Part shown: in pieces, positions 26,620 through 37,506 of the stretch
Layout: each line of letters opens with the position of its first letter
Position numbering within the stretch: the stretch's first letter is position 1
NCBI RefSeq assembly: GCF_029873635.1
Contig: NC_080419.1
Coordinates: 61,065,040-61,129,039 of the forward strand
Direction of reading: 5' to 3'
DNA: 64,000 nucleotides
Source of the DNA: Malania oleifera
Lineage: Eukaryota; Streptophyta; Magnoliopsida; Santalales; Ximeniaceae
Program-made: the position numbers and the translations under genes
The notes under the pieces: model-generated
Seen by the model: only the letters and a program-made list of their open reading frames with translations
Databases searched by the model: none
Told to the model about the DNA's origin: nothing

Positions 26620-26840
26620 AGTATAAGAAAAAGACAATCACCACATAATAGTATCCGTGTGTGTGTATGGTGAGAGTGTATAGCCGAAAAGCAAAAATAA
26701 AAAACTGTTAAGTTATTATTGACCCCAAATGTAAATGTATGTATGTAAATGATAGAATAGATAAAATAAAAAAGCAGCTGCTCTCAAAGGCCCACCTCTA
26801 TGTCTCCCCATCATTATGTTTGTCATCCTCATCACCACTC
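25316..26840 (-). mobile_element. Non-coding 3' internal region with repeated polypurine-like tracts
   Basis: No reading frame is recognised. Pyrimidine runs on the plus strand (purine on the minus) occur near 25,450, 25,870 and 26,008, each like CTTCCCCT or TCCCCCT. Repeated polypurine tracts upstream of the 3' LTR are a known hallmark of Sireviruses. An (AT)n tract lies at 26,583-26,616. Confidence 0.6.
26583..26616. repeat. (AT)n microsatellite
   Basis: About 17 AT dinucleotides. Confidence 0.95.
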
Positions 26841-27957
26841 ACCTCCATCTAATCCTCACAAATGTCCTCATCATCCATCTCCCTTAGGCGCTCACCGAGT
26901 ATGTGGAAGTTTGCCCTTACATCAGACTGGAACTCGGTGAACTCGGCGTAGAACACATCATGCCTGGCTTGGGAGGAGGAAGCATGCTCCTTGATCTCAC
27001 CCTGGATAGAGGTCTTAAGCTCCTCAATAGATGTTGTAAAACCAGTAATGACAGCCATGATCTCGGCATTCAATGACATGTGGGGTTGCTCATGTAAAAC
27101 CTCCTGAGGCCCTAGACCTCTCTCAGGTATGGTAGGCAACCACATGTTATTAGCGAGCTCATACCCCATCAACTTAGGGTAGTGGATGAGAAGGTGTCCA
27201 TGCTCTTGATCTTCTTTAAAACTGCATACAGAGTCCTCGTGAATCTCTCTCTGACAAATATCCTAGATAGGATGCCCCCGTATGGCAGTATAATCCTCTT
27301 CCCTATTGTCTTCACGAACATCCATCTCAGGATCAGTCTAGGGAGGTCCAGTTTCTTCCTCGTAAACAAACACCACATCACGAAGCAGTCTAGGTACGAG
27401 ACATGATCCCTAGACTTGAACTTTGGCAAAATATTATAAGATATCAGGTGGTGTACCACTTTTGCTTCCAGAGTCAACGACCTATAGCTGGGTGTGTGAC
27501 TGAGATCAACAAAAGGATGAGACATAACCAAATTCATGAAGGTATTCACTGTGAAATCCTGCTCCTTGATCTAGGTCGAGGTGGAGTCAGGACAGTCGAA
27601 GTCACCTCTTTGGATATTAAACGTCTCATCCAGATATGCATCATCGTACCAAATGTCTGTCTCAAATGCTCGGGAGTAGCATCCCTGGTTGTCCTGCCCA
27701 ATATTGGCATAGAATAGCCTGACAAGGATGGGGTAGATCCCCCTAGGCTGGAAGCTAATAAACTCATACCACCCCTAGTATCTGAACATTTCTAGCACAT
27801 TATTGAAGTAGGTCTACATAAACTGAATGTCCAGAACCTTACCTAGTATGGGCTCCCTAAGCCGAAAGACCTTCTTATACTTGATCCTTTTTTCAAGCGT
27901 ACGGAACCATTGCTCAAGAGCAATGCCTGAATCGTTGCGCCTTTAATCTCTGGACAT
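26840..27957 (-). pseudogene. Envelope-like / plant transposon protein pseudogene of a Sirevirus-like element
   Basis: The minus strand from a start at 27,957 reads through a long protein-like frame with stop codons after codon 4 and at several later points. Open pieces lie at 27,767-27,546, 27,549-27,169 and 27,172-26,849. The middle piece, with ILPKFKSRDHVS and GKRIILPYGGILSRI, resembles the domain known as putative plant transposon protein, often labelled envelope-like in Sireviruses. The last piece is acidic and helix-prone near its end. Its position between gag and the polypurine tract fits the third reading frame of such elements. Family by resemblance only. Confidence 0.6.
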
Positions 27958-28100
27958 GATAAGGAGAGGGTTTTTCTAAGAAATACTAGGCTAGGAATGA
28001 AAATGGGAAGAGCAATGCCTGAATCAACGCGCCTTTAATCTCTAGACATGATAAGGAGAGGGTTTTTCTAAGAAATACTAGGCTAGGAATGAAAATGGGA
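27917..28100. repeat. 92-bp tandem duplication covering the pseudogene start
   Basis: Two copies with a 92-base offset (AGAGCAATGCCTGA at 27,917 and 28,009), nearly identical. Both contain the minus-strand ATG with an in-frame stop four codons later. Confidence 0.9.
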
Positions 28101-28169
28101 ACGTTGGAAGAGAGAAATTCTGAAGGAGCTCTCAAGAATAAAGAAAAAATGAGACTGTTCACGCAAGTA

Positions 28170-28560
28170 AAATATATATAGACAACGGTTCGTTCACCTA
28201 AACAAGCATTCGGTTGCCCAAACCGTAATAATTGCCCAAGGCTCTGATTCTATTCGGTTGACCAAATACATAGTCGGTTGGCTGAATTTCAACAGTCTTC
28301 TCATCTTCCAATGCTCGGTAGTTCGAACAAAAATAGTTCATTTCGGTTCGGTTGGTTGAATTAGGATTAAGTTGCCCGACTATTAGTTTGGTTATCCGAA
28401 CAATGTTCAGTGGCCTAAACATGTTTGAACTAAAACGTTCAACCGCCCGAATGTGGTCAAAATGCCAGTCAAACTTCGAGTTCGGTCGCTCGAAGGGTCT
28501 TAGCTAAAAAAGTTCAGCTGACCGAACATAGTTAAAGTTTTCTATTTTTGACCTTTTCTC
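28170..28560 (-). promoter_or_regulatory. LTR-U3-like promoter inside the element (repeat cluster plus TATA)
   Basis: A cluster of TTCGGTTGACC / CCGAA-type repeats fills 28,185-28,540, and a TATATATA box lies at 28,173-28,180 on its 3' side on the minus strand. About 215 bases further is the envelope-like start at 27,957. The same order, cluster then TATA, is seen in U3 of the LTRs at 35,214, 37,507 and 50,529. Promoter activity is inferred from layout only. Confidence 0.5.
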
Positions 28561-28574
28561 ATATAAAATGACCT

Positions 28575-28940
28575 CCTATGATTCAGATACAAGACCTAAG
28601 GATTATGGAATCTGCCTATTCTAATATATTGATACTTGGAACCTTTTTAGGGACGAAGAGAGATGGATTAGGTCAAGAAGAGATAGATTCGGATTTTTCT
28701 TTCACTCTCCACACTCGTTTCATTTTGACCCCTTTCCGTTTGAATGGACAATCAAACTTGGTGTGTCCCTTCTTTATAAATAAAGGACAATATGTATGGG
28801 TATAAGGACCAGAGGAGGTACTAGCATAATGATTAGATTCTCTAACGAAGCACCCCATGTAAAGATTTTTCTTCTTTCTATTTCTAGCTTTGTTATATCC
28901 AATACCTTCCTTATCTAAGGTCATCTTCTATGAACCTAAG
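28575..28940 (-). pseudogene. Sirevirus-like gag C-terminal fragment
   Basis: The minus strand encodes a block with KEGIGYNK and KNLYMGCFVR and a degraded zinc-knuckle-like CPLFIKKGHTKFDC. It parallels the stretch at 57,800-58,060, which is the gag tail of the element at 54,138-61,421. No pol follows; the U3-like cluster comes next. Upstream gag is missing, cut by the neighbouring LTR. Confidence 0.7.
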
Positions 28941-28959
28941 AACTTATTAAAGTTGTCCT

Positions 28960-29830
28960 TACCTCTAGTGGGTATAGATGATCTTAGGTCAATGGGTCTG
29001 ATCCAAAAAATGGATCGGATCTGAGTCAATGGATTTAAGTAATGGGTTGGATCTTAGTTCAAGACAAAATTTTGCATTTCAAATCACTGGATCTTCAAAA
29101 ATTTGTGCAATTTAAAAGCAAAATTAAGTACAAAAATAAAAATGAAACTAACCTTAGTCTTTAACTCCTTTTGGTCTTCAATTTCAATGTCAATCCCTCA
29201 ATTCCTCTTTGATTCTATCTACAATCCTCGAACCTTAGATTCTAACTTTCGAACTCCAACCAATTTCTGTTTGAGCTCCTCTGAATTTTTCCTTTTCCTC
29301 CACAATATCTCCAATTTCTAAGTTATGTTGCTCACTTTAGATTATAGTCCGTCCGTCTGATTGTGCCTCGATCAGAACTCTCTAATTCTCTCACAATTGC
29401 CTAAATGATTTCTCTCTGCAATTATTTGTCTGTATGACTGTGTGAATGTGTGTCATGTCCCTCTCAAAAGCCTGTATTTATAGGGTGGGGGAACATTGAT
29501 TAGCATGGAATTTGATTGATAAATCAATATTTAAACTGATCAATCACATTAAAAACGAATTAGTCAACCTTATTGCTAATTTCCTAATGGCTTATTCTTT
29601 TACGTTTGTGTATGTGTGCAGGTATCAGCGTGGAGAATTGAAGAACCCGGACCCCCTAATCTTTATTTCTTTTTCCATTTCTTTCTTCTTCTTTTTTTGC
29701 TTTTAATGTGAAATTCAAGTCTGTATTTCCAAAAAAAAAAAAAAATCTTTATCTGTATTTTCTTCATTTTATTGAAATAAAATTTGTTCAATTTTTGTAA
29801 TATTGGCCTTGGACAAAATGAGGTGTCTAC
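28960..29830 (-). mobile_element. Ogre/Tat-type LTR remnant
   Basis: The right end on the minus strand reads GTAGACACCTCATTTTGTCC, the characteristic opening of Ogre/Tat-type LTRs in plants. The left limit is uncertain. The short open frames within it have no recognised product. Confidence 0.55.
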
Positions 29831-30540
29831 GGGATGTACTGCACATTCTTGTATCAATATAAAATTTTGATTAACACGCTTAAAGGGATATTTAAAAACA
29901 ATAATAAACCATAAAATGAAAAAAAAAATTATATGAATAGTTAGCTAAATAAAATTTATAATGTTAAATTTCATTATTTTACAAATCTACCCATGCATGA
30001 TTTGTTAATTATTTGTGCTCAACGTTTGTATCAACAGTGCTTCAACATTACATAAAGAGAAAAGAAACAAGAGAAAGGACAGAAATAGCATTATAAAATC
30101 GGCCAGAATGATCCGGCGGATATCCTAACAAACAGCCTTTTTCTGTTAAGGCATAAACTAGACTTTTCAAACATATATATTTTAATGAACAAAAACAGTT
30201 ATACAAGCAAGAACAATTTTTTTATGGGTTGTGGGTCCCTAATTTTTTTGGCTCACGTGAAATCATTTCATTCTGATGTGTGATGAACGGTGAGGATCAG
30301 GCGATGGCGCCCAGGAGTGAATGCACATAACCGACACTATGGCTTAATTAAAGTTGGTGGCCAGTGCCAAGTTGATCATTATTAAATAATTATTTTAATA
30401 ATAATGAAAGAGTAACGTTATAAATGTAACATGCAATTGGACAGGATTGATCTAACCTGCTGTCTCCTGCTTAATTAATTATTTTTTATTTAATAATATT
30501 ATCTCATCATAGCCCGTACGATTATAATTAAATTTTATTT
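29831..30540 (+). repeat. Copy 1 of an old intergenic duplication
   Basis: Begins GGGATGTACTGCACATTC and continues through a GTGATGAACGGTGAGGATCA block at about 30,279 to a TTAATAATATTATCTCATCA block near 30,490. The matching copy is at 31,225-32,615. No coding frame. Confidence 0.8.
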
Positions 30541-31224
30541 ATCCAAAGATCGTATAAACAATAAAAAAAACTATAATATTTTATTTGTCATTATGAATTA
30601 ATTTTATAAATATCGCATAAACAGTAAAAGAATTTATTTATTTTATTTGGATAATACAATTTAATTTCATAAGAAATTTGTCATGTGAATTGGTACAAAC
30701 TATAATATATATAGTTTATTTATGCATACCTATTCGATGTGCGTTTAATATGCTTGTATTTTAGAGAATTAATTATTTAAATTCTTAAATTTTTATCACT
30801 GTTTTATTCTTATAATGCAGTTTTTTTTTCCTATGTTTTTAATGCATTATTATTTTATTTTTGTCATGTGAATCCAAAATAATGTCTCCTGTTTTCTTTT
30901 TCTTTATGGGCAACTTTGCCACACTCATATATTAAAATTTATTAACTAAAAAAAATTATCAATCATTTAAGCGCCATGTATGTTACAATAATTTGTTTAA
31001 ATATATTTAACTGTTATTTGTTGACGGAAGGGATCCAATGTTGCACCAATTAATTAATTGTTTTTATTTTTATTTTTTATATTTTACAGTCTAATTAATT
31101 TTTTTTATGTCAACTAAGTAATATTTTTTAATCTATTTAAAAATAGACAAGAGCTACTTACGAATTAATTAATTTTAAGCTAGTTATAAATATCATGTTT
31201 TAGAGGTAAGTATATATCCATTAT
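30541..31224. other. AT-rich spacer, no gene seen
   Basis: Very AT-rich, with no frame over 60 codons and no recognised repeat. Confidence 0.6.
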
Positions 31225-32615
31225 ACATGGGATGTAATGCACATTCTTGTATCAACATTAATTTTTTATTAACGCGCTTAAAGGGATATTTAAAGAATAA
31301 TAATGAACCATAAAATGAAAATTTTTCATTTTATATGAATAGTTAGATAAATAAAATTTATAATGTTAACTCATAATAGATAGAAATCTCACTATTTTTT
31401 GTTTTTTCTTTTATAACCTGGGGACTTCAACTATCATCACGCCACATTGAACACTATGGTGCGACACCAAATGTGGAGGGGTGAAAGTCGTCCGCTCATT
31501 AATGCACCACTAGTAATTTACCGGCGTAATGTCTCAAGGGAAAATCGAACCCATGACTTAAGGTCATCAAAGTCACAAGTCCTATTATTTTTACACTAAT
31601 AATAATTTCAAATAACATAATATTTTTAATATATTAATTGATCACCGATTTCTTGTTATTGTGAAAACCCATACTTTTTTTTTTTTTTTTTTTATGAAAA
31701 GTAAAAATTTCATTATTTTACAAGTCTTCTTCAAGATTATATAAATTCAAATAATCAATCTTCCCCCACGGCATGACGCGGTAGAAATGCATCAACAAGT
31801 AAGAAGGAGCATTAATAGTTCAATTTCAGGTAGATATACTCACAAGACTAGCGGTATCTATGGATGGTACAAGTTTACTCTGTGAGTCAGCCGGGATCGT
31901 GGATGGTGATAGTTCGTTTTGTGAGCCAGCAGAGGCTATAGATAATGAGAGTTTTTTGTGAGTTAGTAGGGACCGTAGATGGTAATGGAGATGTGTTCCG
32001 GAGATCGAGTTGGCCAAACGTCCAACTGATGTACATAAATCGTGTCCGCATTCGGACTTTACCCTGATCAGCGAGACTTGAGGGCAGATGACGCTGATCC
32101 GTAGGTTTGGTACCATATCAAGGGGTTTGAAAGACTCGTTAGTGGCTGAAGTTTCTATATAATAAAAAAAAAAAAAAAATCAATCTTCAATCATCTAATT
32201 AATAATGAAAAACAGAAAAAAAAACAAGAGAAAGGGAAGGAAATAACACTATATATTTTAATGGGCAGAGAACCGTTATACGAGTACGACCAATTTTTTC
32301 ATGGGTTGTGGGTCCGATTTTTTTTTTATTTTTTTTCGCTTAACCTCGCGCCACGTGAAATCATTGGATGCTGATGTGTGATGAACGGTGAGGATCAGGC
32401 GATGGCTCTGAAGGCCGCGCCCAAGTTGGTTGACAGAACTAAGTTTATCATTTTTAATATTATTTTAATAATAATGAAGGAGTATCGTTATAAACGTAAC
32501 ATGCGATTGGCACGTGTGACACCTAGACACGAGGATGCGATGATTGATTTGACGTGTTACCCTCACGCTTAATTAATTATTATTATTTTATTTAATAATA
32601 TCATCCCGTCATAGT
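31225..32615 (+). repeat. Copy 2 of the intergenic duplication, enlarged by an insertion
   Basis: The start (GGGATGTAATGCACATTC) is offset by about 1,398 bases from copy 1, and the end block (GTGATGAACGGTGAGGATCA, 32,377) by 2,098 bases. So about 700 extra bases lie inside, roughly 31,390-32,165. The short open frame over 32,378-32,572 has no counterpart in copy 1 and is not called a gene. Confidence 0.8.
31390..32165. mobile_element. Insertion of unknown type in duplication copy 2
   Basis: This is the sequence absent from copy 1. It contains about three repeats of a TTTGTGAGCCAGCAGAGG-like unit (31,870-31,980) and a poly-T run near 31,678. No terminal repeats or target duplication were found. 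A 96-codon minus-strand frame in it has no recognised motif. Confidence 0.45.
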
Positions 32616-34150
32616 CAGCGAAAAACCAGTGGCCGCCGGCCCGCCACGCACTCATTTTGGCACCTATTAACTTTTTTAAAACATGTCTGTGCAACGAAGC
32701 GTCCGTCACTTCATTGATGAAGTTTCTTATTTTCTACCAACTCTCACCTGAGAACAAAGGTAACTATTTCATGTGTATTAATCTCTCTGATTTGATTTTG
32801 TACCTAATCAAAATTACTATCACATATAAAATATGTTATGAAAAATATGAATAACACCTCATGTTCTATCACTTCGATTTTTTCATCTCAATAAATATCC
32901 TATTATCTATATTACCCTATTAAAGGGCACCCTATCGCTCACATTTATACACACATATTTGTATCACATTTATATATCCCAATAATGTTAACATTATTTA
33001 TTATTCTTTCTTCTCATACATTAACTTTCCAACTAACAAATAAATAAAATTAGATTTTAAAAAGTAAAATAAATGCAATTTAATTCTTTTTTTTTTTTTT
33101 TCAAGTCTCATTGACTTCCCAACTAATAATTTTATTATATTTCTAACTATCTATTACTCTCATCCCTTTCTCTTAATCTTTCTAAAAAAATCTTTCCATC
33201 TCTCACACTCTCTCACTCTCATCTCTCGATCTCTCTATGATTTTTGTTTCAGCTATTGTGTTCAACATTTTCGTGTTGGGAATTAATAACAAATTCCTGA
33301 AACCTGTGAGAAACAAAATAGATAAAGAATACACACCAAAGAAAAATCAATCAAACGTATAAGACAGTATTTATGTCGTTCGGTAATTTTGCTTACGTCC
33401 ACGGAGCTGCAGGGATTTCACTATTATCAAGAATAAAAAATATAGAGAGTGCGGCAGTACAATGCTCTCTCTCTCTCTCTCTCTCGCTCTCTCGCGAAGT
33501 GTGACTCGCTTGCTCTAATCACCCAAAAACAATCATTTTATATGCTGCGCATAGAAATCTCTCATTAAAGAAAAAATCAGGTCATCATCCAGATTTAATG
33601 CAACTAGGCTCCACAAAAGCCCAACACTTCGGGCCTCTAATTCTCTGTAATTTTCATCAATCCTAATTTTGATTTCAATATTTATGCATTATTTTTCTAT
33701 TATTTTCACTTTAAATTTTTTTTCCCTATTTTTTCTTAGATTTTGGAAGCTTTGAGATTAGAATGTTGTATCTGGCAAGAATCTGATATATTTGAAGTCT
33801 CGCTCGCCAATCGATTTGCAATAATAATAATAATAATCAAGTTATATTTTTTCAATCTATTATTTCTATAGATTTATTAAATTTATTTTTATTTGTTTAC
33901 ATAATTTGTCAATTTATAGTTAGTGTTAATTTTGAAATTTAATTATGTCAATGAGAAAATATGAATCCGGATATGAAAAAAGAAGAAAGAAAAGGAAAAT
34001 ATTAAGGGTCTCTAATTAAATCATTCACCTAAGGTCTCATATTGTGAAGAGTCAACCCTGATAGAAAGAAGAAGAGATATATTTTATATAAGGCCGAAAA
34101 TATTTAATATAAGGGCCGATTCCAAATCATCTTATAATTTCTTTCGAGAT
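32616..34150. other. Gene-free, with an LTR-like remnant near 33,280-33,660
   Basis: Near 33,370-33,420 a block reads like the R/U5 zone seen from copia LTRs: a TCGGTAATTTTGCTTACGTCC stretch followed by GGAGC. A (CT)n run lies at 33,464-33,485. Nothing else is recognised. Confidence 0.4.
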
Positions 34151-34409
34151 AGTGAAGCTTTTTATCCTATCCGCCCGTGAAGTAGGTGTAGCCGAACCAC
34201 ATAAATTTTTGTGGCATCTCTATTTATTTTCCTGTATCTTTTATAAAACATTATCAGCATTAGACTCTAACCAACTGAATTATTTCTTTAATTCTTATTT
34301 AATTTATTTATTTCTTGTAAGTTTTATTCCACAAGAATATAATATTTTCCAGAAGAGAATATGTCTTTTAAAGTTTAAAGAGTACAAATTATTAGAAGAT
34401 ATGGTAAGA

Positions 34410-34665
34410 TAGTCTTCCTAAAGAGGTTATATATTTAAATCTTCTGTATACATATTTAATCTTTCGAAGAGATAGTCATCTTAAAGATACAATATATTTA
34501 AATTTTTTATCTACATATTTAATCTCCTGAAGAGATAAACTCTTGAAGAGGCTACATATCTAATCTCTAGAAGAGATGGTAAATATTACCTCATTAAGAG
34601 GTGAAACATTTATCCTCTAGATGAGGTAGTATATTTAACTTCCGGAAGAGACAATAAATTATTAT
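34410..34665. repeat. Degenerate repeat, about 55-60 bp unit
   Basis: Four to five imperfect units containing a CATATTTAATCT box followed by a GAAGAGATA box. There is no coding sense. Confidence 0.6.
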
Positions 34666-34738
34666 TCAATTTAATATTATAAATTGGAATCATACTCCTA
34701 AATACTACAAATTGAGAAAAATAAAATAATGTTCCTAA

Positions 34739-35213
34739 CACTACAAAAAAAAAAAATGTTTTTAGTGACGAAAGTATTAGTGACGGTATGAATTTTGTCA
34801 CTAAAAGTGTAGTATTAGTGACGGTTTGTACACTAATAGTGTAATTATTAGTGAAAGTTTTCACATCGTGACTAATACGAAACTTCTAATAATGAAATTC
34901 AAACCGCCACTAATACTTTCGTTACTAAAAACTAGTTTTCCCGCTCAAACTATCCTAGGAAAATATTAGCGACGTTTTGAAATCGTCACTAATATGTCCT
35001 AATTAGTGACAGTTTATGGACCGTCACTGATAATGAATTATTAGTAACGGTATAAAAAAACCGTCACTAATAGTCTTGTACTAGTAACGGTTCTATAAAC
35101 TGTTACTAATAATGCGTTTTTTGACTAGGAAAAAGGTTAAAATATTAGATGACTTATACACATGGTTGAGTCTAAGACCTTTTGAAGTTGTTCATCATAA
35201 TAAAAAGGAATGA
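34739..35213 (+). mobile_element. CACTA-like DNA transposon, left part
   Basis: It begins CACTACAAAAAAAAAAA, the classic CACTA terminus. It then shows many subterminal motifs TAGTGACGGTTT and their reverse complements AAACCGTCACTAA in both orientations up to about 35,120. No transposase frame is present, so it is likely non-autonomous. It continues after the solo LTR at 37,237. Confidence 0.7.
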
Positions 35214-37236
35214 TGTTGACCCTATGGATCATACCCTGTTTTGATTATGACAAATACTCCAGTATTTAATGTCTATCAAGTAGGATAATACTAACAAGAT
35301 CATATTGATGGCATGTGGCAACTTGAAGAAGAATGAAGACCCCGACATATTTATTTGTTGTATTTTCATATTCGGGTCTGTAATATTTAAATTCAAAAAG
35401 GTCTGTAATAATATGCATATCATGCATGTAAGACTTATAAGCTCAAAACCATTGTTAGACATTAGGGATCACCCTTCGGTTGACCGACGCCGAATCTTTG
35501 GGACAAATTAAAAATCTAAAAAACCATATACTGACTTTAGGTCCCAAATTCTCACATGAAAAGTCCCCATAATCTTAAAATTAATTATCATGTGAATAGG
35601 GATGACTACATAAGAAGAATAGGGCTGAATTGCACAAGTTTGGTGTGTTCGGTCGACTGAACCCCAACACATAGAGAACTTCGGTCGACCGAAGTTCCCA
35701 AGGGTCAAAAATTTGACCAGTTGGTCGACTGACCATAAAATGAACTGCAATGCCCTGTTTGGCCGAATTGGCACGTGGGAATCTCCCAATGCCTTGGTTG
35801 ACCGAACTTATAGTAGAAAAATGACCTAGTTGACCAAACACCCAAGTTTGGTCAACCGAACTCAATCCGATTGACCGAACCTTGGAGGTTCTGAAATCAC
35901 CTTATGATTGGTCTGCCATCTTCATAGTTCAAATTCATCCTCGTCGACCAAACTGAGCACCCCGATCGACCGAACCATAAAAATGGTTAATCGAATCTCT
36001 TGAGTTGCTCAAATTTTATCGATGTTAATTAGGGTTAAAGTAGGGTTAATTTTCTTTAAAAATAATTTTAATAATTCCCCTAGTGTCCCAAACGATCATA
36101 ATCCTTCCCTTCTCTATATATATGAGTTCATTTGCATGTTTAAGCTAGGATTAGGGATTTGGATTAACTAAAAATCCTTTGTATTTTTGAGAGCAAATTT
36201 TTCCTATACTAAACCTATACTCTCACATACTACTACCTTCTGGATAATCCAAGCCTTGTGAGAGTACCTAGAGTAATTATACTACATTCAATCTTGCTCA
36301 AAAACTCTCATTGCATTATTTGTTATTTGATTTTCATATTGAGAGTTAAGATTAAGTTTTTCCACTGATTTAATCTAGCAAATCTTGTGTGGGGAAAACT
36401 TAGGAGCTTGTGAGTCTTTGTGTTCATATTGCAAGACACCTAAGGCTTTTATTTTGCGTGTGCAAAATATTTTTCACAAGCTATTTTCAAATATCTCTTA
36501 TGCTTAGTCATTAAGAAAATATTCTTGAGATATTTTGATTGCTAGTGGTTGAAGTCTTTGAAACCCTAGATTGTTATTGAGATATATTTTGATACAAAGG
36601 TTCAAAGATTAGCTTATTATACACTTTGGTGCTAGATTGAATATAGACATTATCTTGAGTGTTGATTGCACACATACATCACTGAGCTTATAGTTCTTGC
36701 ATCATTGATGTGCATTGATTATACTATGTTGTATCGTAGTGGTACATATCTACTTGTATAAGAAGTATTTGTTTGTATGCAAATTTTTATATTTGTTGTA
36801 TTCCAGGCGTGGGCCTGAAGAGGGAGACTAGTCCTATTGAATAGTTCTGGATTGACTTTGACCCGGTTAGGAAAGTTAGGTACACCATCCTGGTAAGGTG
36901 TAGGTTGAGGTCAGTCCCGTTAATTGACTTGGTTATAATCGGTGCCGCTCCACTCGTTAAGTGAGCATTAGTGGAATCCTCGAACTTGCGAGCTAAAGGC
37001 GGCGATGTAGACACAGTTGGATGAAGTCCGATAATATATCGTGTGTGCACTTTACATTTCTGCAATTTATTTTCTACACATGTATGTTTTATGTTTATTG
37101 GTTGAAAATCTGGTTGGATTTGCAATTATATAGAAAGACCCTAGATTGTGTAATACTGCTGCTAGATTGGTTGACATAGGGATAAATTTTTATATACCTA
37201 ATTCACCCCCCTTTTGGGAATACACCAATTCCAACA
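35214..37236 (+). mobile_element. Sirevirus-like solo LTR, 2,023 bp, TSD AATGA
   Basis: The element starts TGTTGACCC and ends TTCCAACA. AATGA flanks both sides (35,209-35,213 and 37,237-37,241). U3 holds a TTCGGTCGACCGAA-type cluster (35,640-36,000) and a TATATATA box at 36,115-36,122. The CACCCCCCTTTTGGGAATAC block lies near its 3' end. It has no internal genes. It sits inside the CACTA-like element, so it is the younger insertion. Confidence 0.92.
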
Positions 37237-37506
37237 AATGAGATGCATGAAAAAAAAAATAATGCGCTTTGTTCAAATATCTATGCATGCATGGGTGGGT
37301 TGCTCATGAAGATGATTACAATTTGGAAGGGTCGACCAGTTGGAGACTATCTTCGAAGTAGTGGACAAACTAAAATGGGAAACCACTTTTCACGCCCAAA
37401 CTATCTCGGTTGAATATTCGCGTTGTTTGTTGAGGTATTAGTGACGTTTTGAAATCGTCACTAATAGGCACTTATTCTTGACATTCATGAAGTGTAACTA
37501 ATAGAT
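37237..37506 (+). mobile_element. CACTA-like DNA transposon, continued, right end lost
   Basis: After one copy of the AATGA duplication the sequence again shows TTAGTGACG and CGTCACTAATA motifs (37,437-37,470). It stops at the start of another LTR. No CACTA-type right terminus was found. Confidence 0.55.

Noticed and set aside
31826..32116. 96-codon minus-strand frame
   Set aside because: It lies in the insertion in duplication copy 2, is caused by short repeats, and has no motif.
36787..37125. 112-codon minus-strand frame
   Set aside because: Antisense to the R/U5 part of the solo LTR. The same conserved LTR blocks produce similar frames elsewhere (for example 23,647-23,886).
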